NCBI GenBank assembly: GCA_003457065.1
Contig: DMJQ01000186.1
Coordinates: 22,625 to 30,387 of the forward strand
DNA: 7,763 bases
Origin: Clostridiales bacterium
GTDB lineage: Bacteria > Bacillota > Clostridia > Tissierellales > Sedimentibacteraceae
Direction: 5' to 3'
The stretch's first letter is position 1, and every line of letters starts with the position of its first letter. The notes under the pieces are model-generated. The model saw nothing but the letters and a program-made list of their open reading frames with translations, searched no databases and was not told where the DNA came from. The position numbers and the translations under genes were made by a program. Shown here piece by piece: positions 5,113 through 7,763 of the stretch.

Positions 5113-6069
5113 ATGGCATATTTAGTAGACAGAAAATATTGGCTTAAATCTAATGCGGGGCAAGCTTCGGGAAAATATTTGAATGTTTATGGGAACGAAC
5201 AGGTTTCTAATCTGAGAAATGTGACTTTGTATCCGAAAGTAGACGGTGCAAATTCGCAGGGATGGTTTATTTCTTTCAGGTCCGCAGGATTAAAGCTTCT
5301 GACAGCTCTTGATACAAGTTATGGTGTTGACCATTATAATGGCTCCGATAATTTAGGAAATTGTGATATTTATCAGGAGTATGGAAGTGACACAGATTCC
5401 GTCATTTTAATGGAATCTGTTGATGCGTCTCAAAATATCTACAGAATCAAACTTAAAAATCATAGTAACCGTTACCTGACAGCCAAGACTAATGATGTTG
5501 TAAAGTGGGAAGCTTCCAATGGTTCTGTTTCACAACAGTGGAAGCTGGAGCCATGGAATGTTCCTTCTTCAAAACTTATTACAGGACTTGGAATCCGGAG
5601 TATTTACAATCAAAAGTATAAAAATAACTCTACTTGGATGCAAACATTCGGATGTGCTGTATGTGCAGCTTGCAGTGTAAGTGCATTTTATAAGGGTAGT
5701 GATTATATTTTAGCCCAGGCTTTTGCAGATGGGATGTATGACGAGAGCGTGGCTGTCAAGTGGGCAAATGCAAAATATTTCTCAACAGTACAAATCACAG
5801 GCTTAACTCAGGCTGAATATTTGACTAAAATAAGAGAGCAAATCAACTTGCAGAAACCTGTTTTGGTTCATATGGTAGGTTCAAGTCAACATTGGGTCGT
5901 TGCCTACGAATACTCCGGAGCCGGAACCTCAACAGACCAAATCTTGATGCTTGATTCGGTCCATCATAAAGATGACCAATATGGAGTAACAAGAACTTTG
6001 AATATTTCAATGGATCTCAATTTCGACTCTTTTACAATTTCAGAAATTCGTACTACTTCTAAAAAATAG
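5113..6069 (+). CDS. ricin-type lectin / C39-like cysteine peptidase fusion, no signal peptide
   Basis: Residues about 8-148 resemble a ricin-B beta-trefoil sugar-binding domain: YWLKSNAGQASGKYLNV (9-25), QGWFIS (49-54), YRIKLKNHSNRYLTA (110-124) and QQWKLEPW (141-148), with the QxW repeats typical of the fold. Residues about 160-310 look like a C39-like papain-fold peptidase: Gln177 and Cys181 in QTFGCAVCAACSVS, His260 in QHWVVAYEY, and Asp281 in MLDSVHH are in the right order and spacing for the oxyanion Gln and the Cys-His-Asp triad. Cys181, 184 and 187 form an unusual CxxCxxC row. There is no signal peptide, membrane segment or sorting signal, so export would need another route. The ATG at 5113 follows GAAAGG by 9 bases; an in-frame TTG at 5104 is unlikely as start because it abuts that site. 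318 residues. It stands alone on this strand between its own promoter and terminator. Substrate, and whether it is a toxin, a cell-wall peptidase or a processing enzyme, are unknown. Confidence 0.82.
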   Translation: MAYLVDRKYWLKSNAGQASGKYLNVYGNEQVSNLRNVTLYPKVDGANSQGWFISFRSAGLKLLTALDTSYGVDHYNGSDNLGNCDIYQEYGSDTDSVILMESVDASQNIYRIKLKNHSNRYLTAKTNDVVKWEASNGSVSQQWKLEPWNVPSSKLITGLGIRSIYNQKYKNNSTWMQTFGCAVCAACSVSAFYKGSDYILAQAFADGMYDESVAVKWANAKYFSTVQITGLTQAEYLTKIREQINLQKPVLVHMVGSSQHWVVAYEYSGAGTSTDQILMLDSVHHKDDQYGVTRTLNISMDLNFDSFTISEIRTTSKK

Positions 6070-6091
6070 ACATTCACTCTACGCAACAGCA

Positions 6092-6126
6092 AACAAGCTG
6101 AAAACCAAAAAGGCTTTCAGCTTGTT
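6092..6126 (+). terminator. strong terminator of the lectin-peptidase gene, shared with a convergent gene
   Basis: Twelve-base perfect arms AACAAGCTGAAA (6092-6103) and TTTCAGCTTGTT (6115-6126) enclose an 11-base loop. On the plus strand a T-rich tail follows (TATTCTTCTTTT). It begins 22 bases after the stop codon. The right arm covers two bases of the stop codon of the minus-strand lipoprotein gene. On the minus strand the tail is weaker (TTGCTGTTG), but the hairpin may still limit read-through from that side. Confidence 0.85.
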
Positions 6127-6841
6127 ATTCTTCTTTTATAAATACTAAAGAATTTAATATTTCGGTAATTGCTTCTCTATCATCCCAATCTAAAAATGTG
6201 TGAAATTCAACGATTAACTCATCGCTGATGCGAACAAAATTCCAATAAAAAACCTTATTACCTTCTTCAATTCCATCAGGTGCATATTGTATATAAGGAT
6301 ATCCTTTGTCCGTTATTCCGCTTGTCACTATGGGATCATCATAATGGATGAGTCCTCCACCATGATGCAAGTCTTGAATATTTTTATCCATTATGAAATC
6401 TTTTGTGACCCTACTTGTACTAAATCCTTCCAGCCGTCTTTCAGAATCAAGAAAATCATTATCGCTTTGTGTCCAATCGTCAAGCACATCAATTATTATT
6501 TTACTTTTGTCCAATTCTTTGTCGTCGAATTCCGGATGAGAGACAGCATCAAAATTAAGACCATTTTTAATTAACCACGGATGTACAGTAGCTCTCTTGA
6601 ATCCATCCTTAACAGGTCCTAACTCTAAGTTTTGGGCTTGATTTTCACCTGTATTGTTTGAAGCGGGATTATTTGATTCGTTTGTTTCTTGTTCTGAATG
6701 TTCTGACTCATCTTCTGTTGCAGGCTCTTTGATTTCATTATCTTCCTTGCTTTGAATTGGAGAGTCTGTGACGGGGTTTAGATTACAACCGGTTAAGGCA
6801 ATTACAACAATTAATAATAAGCAAAGTTTAATTCTAATCAT
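6125..6841 (-). CDS. lipoprotein of unknown function with acidic linker
   Basis: The 238-residue product starts with a lipoprotein signal peptide (MIRIKLCLLLIVVIALTGC); Cys19 would be lipidated after cleavage by signal peptidase II. Residues about 22-72 are a low-complexity linker rich in Glu, Asn and Ser, as in surface lipoproteins that hold a domain away from the membrane. The folded part (about 73-238) contains WLIKNGLNFDAVSHPEF (89-105), HHGGGLIHYDDP (159-170), GYPYIQYAPDG (180-190) and FHTFLDWDDREAI (213-225). I do not recognise the family. GGAGG lies only 4 bases before the ATG, a short but usable distance, and no other in-frame start keeps the signal peptide. It converges on the lectin-peptidase gene and shares its terminator region. 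A role as partner or immunity protein to that peptidase is possible but has no direct support. Confidence 0.85.
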   Translation of the reverse strand: MIRIKLCLLLIVVIALTGCNLNPVTDSPIQSKEDNEIKEPATEDESEHSEQETNESNNPASNNTGENQAQNLELGPVKDGFKRATVHPWLIKNGLNFDAVSHPEFDDKELDKSKIIIDVLDDWTQSDNDFLDSERRLEGFSTSRVTKDFIMDKNIQDLHHGGGLIHYDDPIVTSGITDKGYPYIQYAPDGIEEGNKVFYWNFVRISDELIVEFHTFLDWDDREAITEILNSLVFIKEE

Positions 6842-6866
6842 AATACCTCCATTAGAACCTTGTATA

Positions 6867-6872
6867 ATTATA
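6867..6872 (-). promoter_or_regulatory. possible -10 box upstream of the lipoprotein gene
   Basis: On the minus strand a perfect TATAAT lies 26 bases upstream of the start codon. No convincing -35 is found 16-18 bases further up (the position holds ATTATA). Given the AT content this is weak evidence. Confidence 0.3.
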
Positions 6873-6906
6873 TTAATGATTTAGTTGCATATAATAGACG
6901 TTCTGC

Positions 6907-6971
6907 AGGGATAAAAAGTTCCAAAAAAACAGCAAGTAGATGATATATTTTATTTTGTAGTAATTATCCCT
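6907..6971. repeat. 8-base inverted repeat in the spacer between the two lipoprotein genes
   Basis: AGGGATAA (6907-6914) and TTATCCCT (6964-6971) are separated by 49 AT-rich bases. It is not a classical terminator, as no stable short stem with a T run is seen. The remainder of the 190-base spacer (6842-7031) shows nothing else I can support. Confidence 0.35.
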
Positions 6972-7031
6972 CTTCGTTAAGATTTGTTTTTTTCTATAAT
7001 TCTCACATAGTCTGCAATCACCTTGTATATG

Positions 7032-7693
7032 TTATTTGACCGGTTCAAAACTATGCATTCTTAAAAAACTCTTATCATTTTCGTTCATGACTTCAAAAAT
7101 TATTTTATATACCCCAATATTTGTAGTACCTTTTTCTGCTTCATACGGATTAAAATCAATAAGCTCAAATTCAGCTTCAATATAATTAGTATCCGGCAAT
7201 GAAGTTATTTTAATATTTTCATGTGTGAAATGCTGACCAGGCATCCCTGCCTCAATAAGAAAATCATTTCATTTGTTTTTTCATCATAAACAGCTTTTAG
7301 AATAGGATCAAACCAATCCTGAACTCCGAATAATTCTTTTACAGCCATTTGAACATCTTCAAATTTATAATGAGCAAACAACCCATATTCTTCAACTTTA
7401 ATTTCAGGAATATTATTATACGGATGATCGGAATTCTCTCTGTAAATAAATAATGTTACTACAAAGTCGAAAATATCTCTGCTTGAAAAAGTTATTTTTT
7501 CATTGCTATTAATATGAGTTATTTTCAAAGCATTACTTAATATATGTTTTGTTAAAGCTTCAGCTTGTTTATATAATAGTTCTTTATCATAGCTTATTAT
7601 ATCAGTATGTTCTTGTGTATCGTTTACTTTTGTACACCCAAATGGATTGCTTGCTATCAACATAGTACAAATTAGAATAAAAATTCTTTTCAT
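7032..7693 (-). pseudogene. second lipoprotein of unknown function, broken by a one-base frameshift
   Basis: The ATG at 7693, behind a G-rich site (AGGGGCGG), opens a signal peptide MKRIFILICTMLIASNPFGC. Cys20 is the likely lipid site, although PFG before it is a poor lipobox. The frame runs to NEMIFLL and ends early with an unrelated tail (162 codons). The sequence that fits continues in another frame down to 7032: LIEAGMPGQHFTHENIKI, then about 55 more residues ending MHSFEPVK. Adding one T to the T4 run (plus-strand A4 at 7260-7263) changes ATG ATT TTC into ATG ATT TTT CTT ATT GAG and joins both into 220 residues. The ATG at 7244 has no good ribosome binding site and is not a separate gene. 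The mature part has aromatic, acidic segments (VEEYGLFAHYKFEDVQMAVKE) but no family I recognise. It may be real decay, or a base miscalled in a homopolymer. Confidence 0.75.
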
Positions 7694-7733
7694 AATAACC
7701 GCCCCTATTTCTATATGACACTAACCCATTCCC

Positions 7734-7762
7734 TTGACACGTTGATTTTTTATCCATCTAAT
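7734..7762 (+). promoter_or_regulatory. near-consensus promoter reading out of the window
   Basis: TTGACA (7734-7739, perfect) and TCTAAT (7757-7762, five of six) are separated by exactly 17 bases. It points away from the lipoprotein gene at 7693, so a divergent gene is expected just beyond the right edge. Confidence 0.65.
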
Positions 7763-7763
7763 A

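Noticed and set aside
6287..6574. 95-codon plus-strand ORF
   Set aside because: It is antisense to the well-supported lipoprotein gene, without a ribosome binding site or recognisable motif.
7032..7244. 70-codon minus-strand ORF as a gene of its own
   Set aside because: It fits as the C-terminal part of the frameshifted lipoprotein and has no good start site.
1..7763. CRISPR array, tRNA, rRNA, complete insertion sequence
   Set aside because: I see no regularly spaced repeats, no cloverleaf, no rRNA-like sequence and no transposase gene in the window.

Overview
The window looks like chromosomal DNA from a low-GC Gram-positive bacterium of the class Clostridia. The reasons are AT-rich DNA, AGGAGG-type ribosome binding sites, Sec and lipoprotein signal peptides of Gram-positive type, a DacF-type D,D-carboxypeptidase next to scpA-scpB, and a WG-repeat/copper-amine-oxidase-stalk surface protein. 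The genus cannot be fixed from the sequence alone.

Left part (1-2435, minus strand): a conserved housekeeping operon runs from a secreted D-alanyl-D-alanine carboxypeptidase, through scpA, into scpB. scpB runs off the left edge. The gaps are only 21 and 9 bases, and the scpB ribosome binding site overlaps the scpA stop codon. Next comes a 0.3-kb spacer (2472-2770) with outward promoters, a 12-codon mini-ORF and a two-way terminator.

Middle part (2771-5100): this is accessory and partly decayed DNA. A surface protein with WG-like repeats and two stalk domains is split from its own signal peptide by a 5-base tandem duplication. Upstream of it lies a patchwork of gene fragments: the tail of an unknown gene with its terminator, and the region-4 helix-turn-helix end of a sigma-70-like factor without its beginning. 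A strong inverted repeat/terminator follows. The stretch 4740-5100 has no convincing gene. It holds a promoter and a hairpin-rich segment (about 4909-5057) that looks like a structured leader RNA for the next gene.

Right part (5113-7763): the only plus-strand protein gene is a two-domain protein, an N-terminal ricin-type beta-trefoil lectin and a C-terminal C39/papain-like cysteine peptidase, with no signal peptide. It ends at a strong hairpin terminator that overlaps the 3' end of a convergent lipoprotein gene. A second lipoprotein gene further right is broken by a one-base shift in a short T run. A consensus plus-strand promoter at the right edge reads out of the window.

The unusual points are the signal-less lectin-peptidase behind a possible structured leader, and three separately damaged genes (surface protein, sigma factor, lipoprotein) within about 5 kb. 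The damage could be gene decay in a recombination-prone accessory block, reversible switching at short repeats, or sequencing error in the single-base case.
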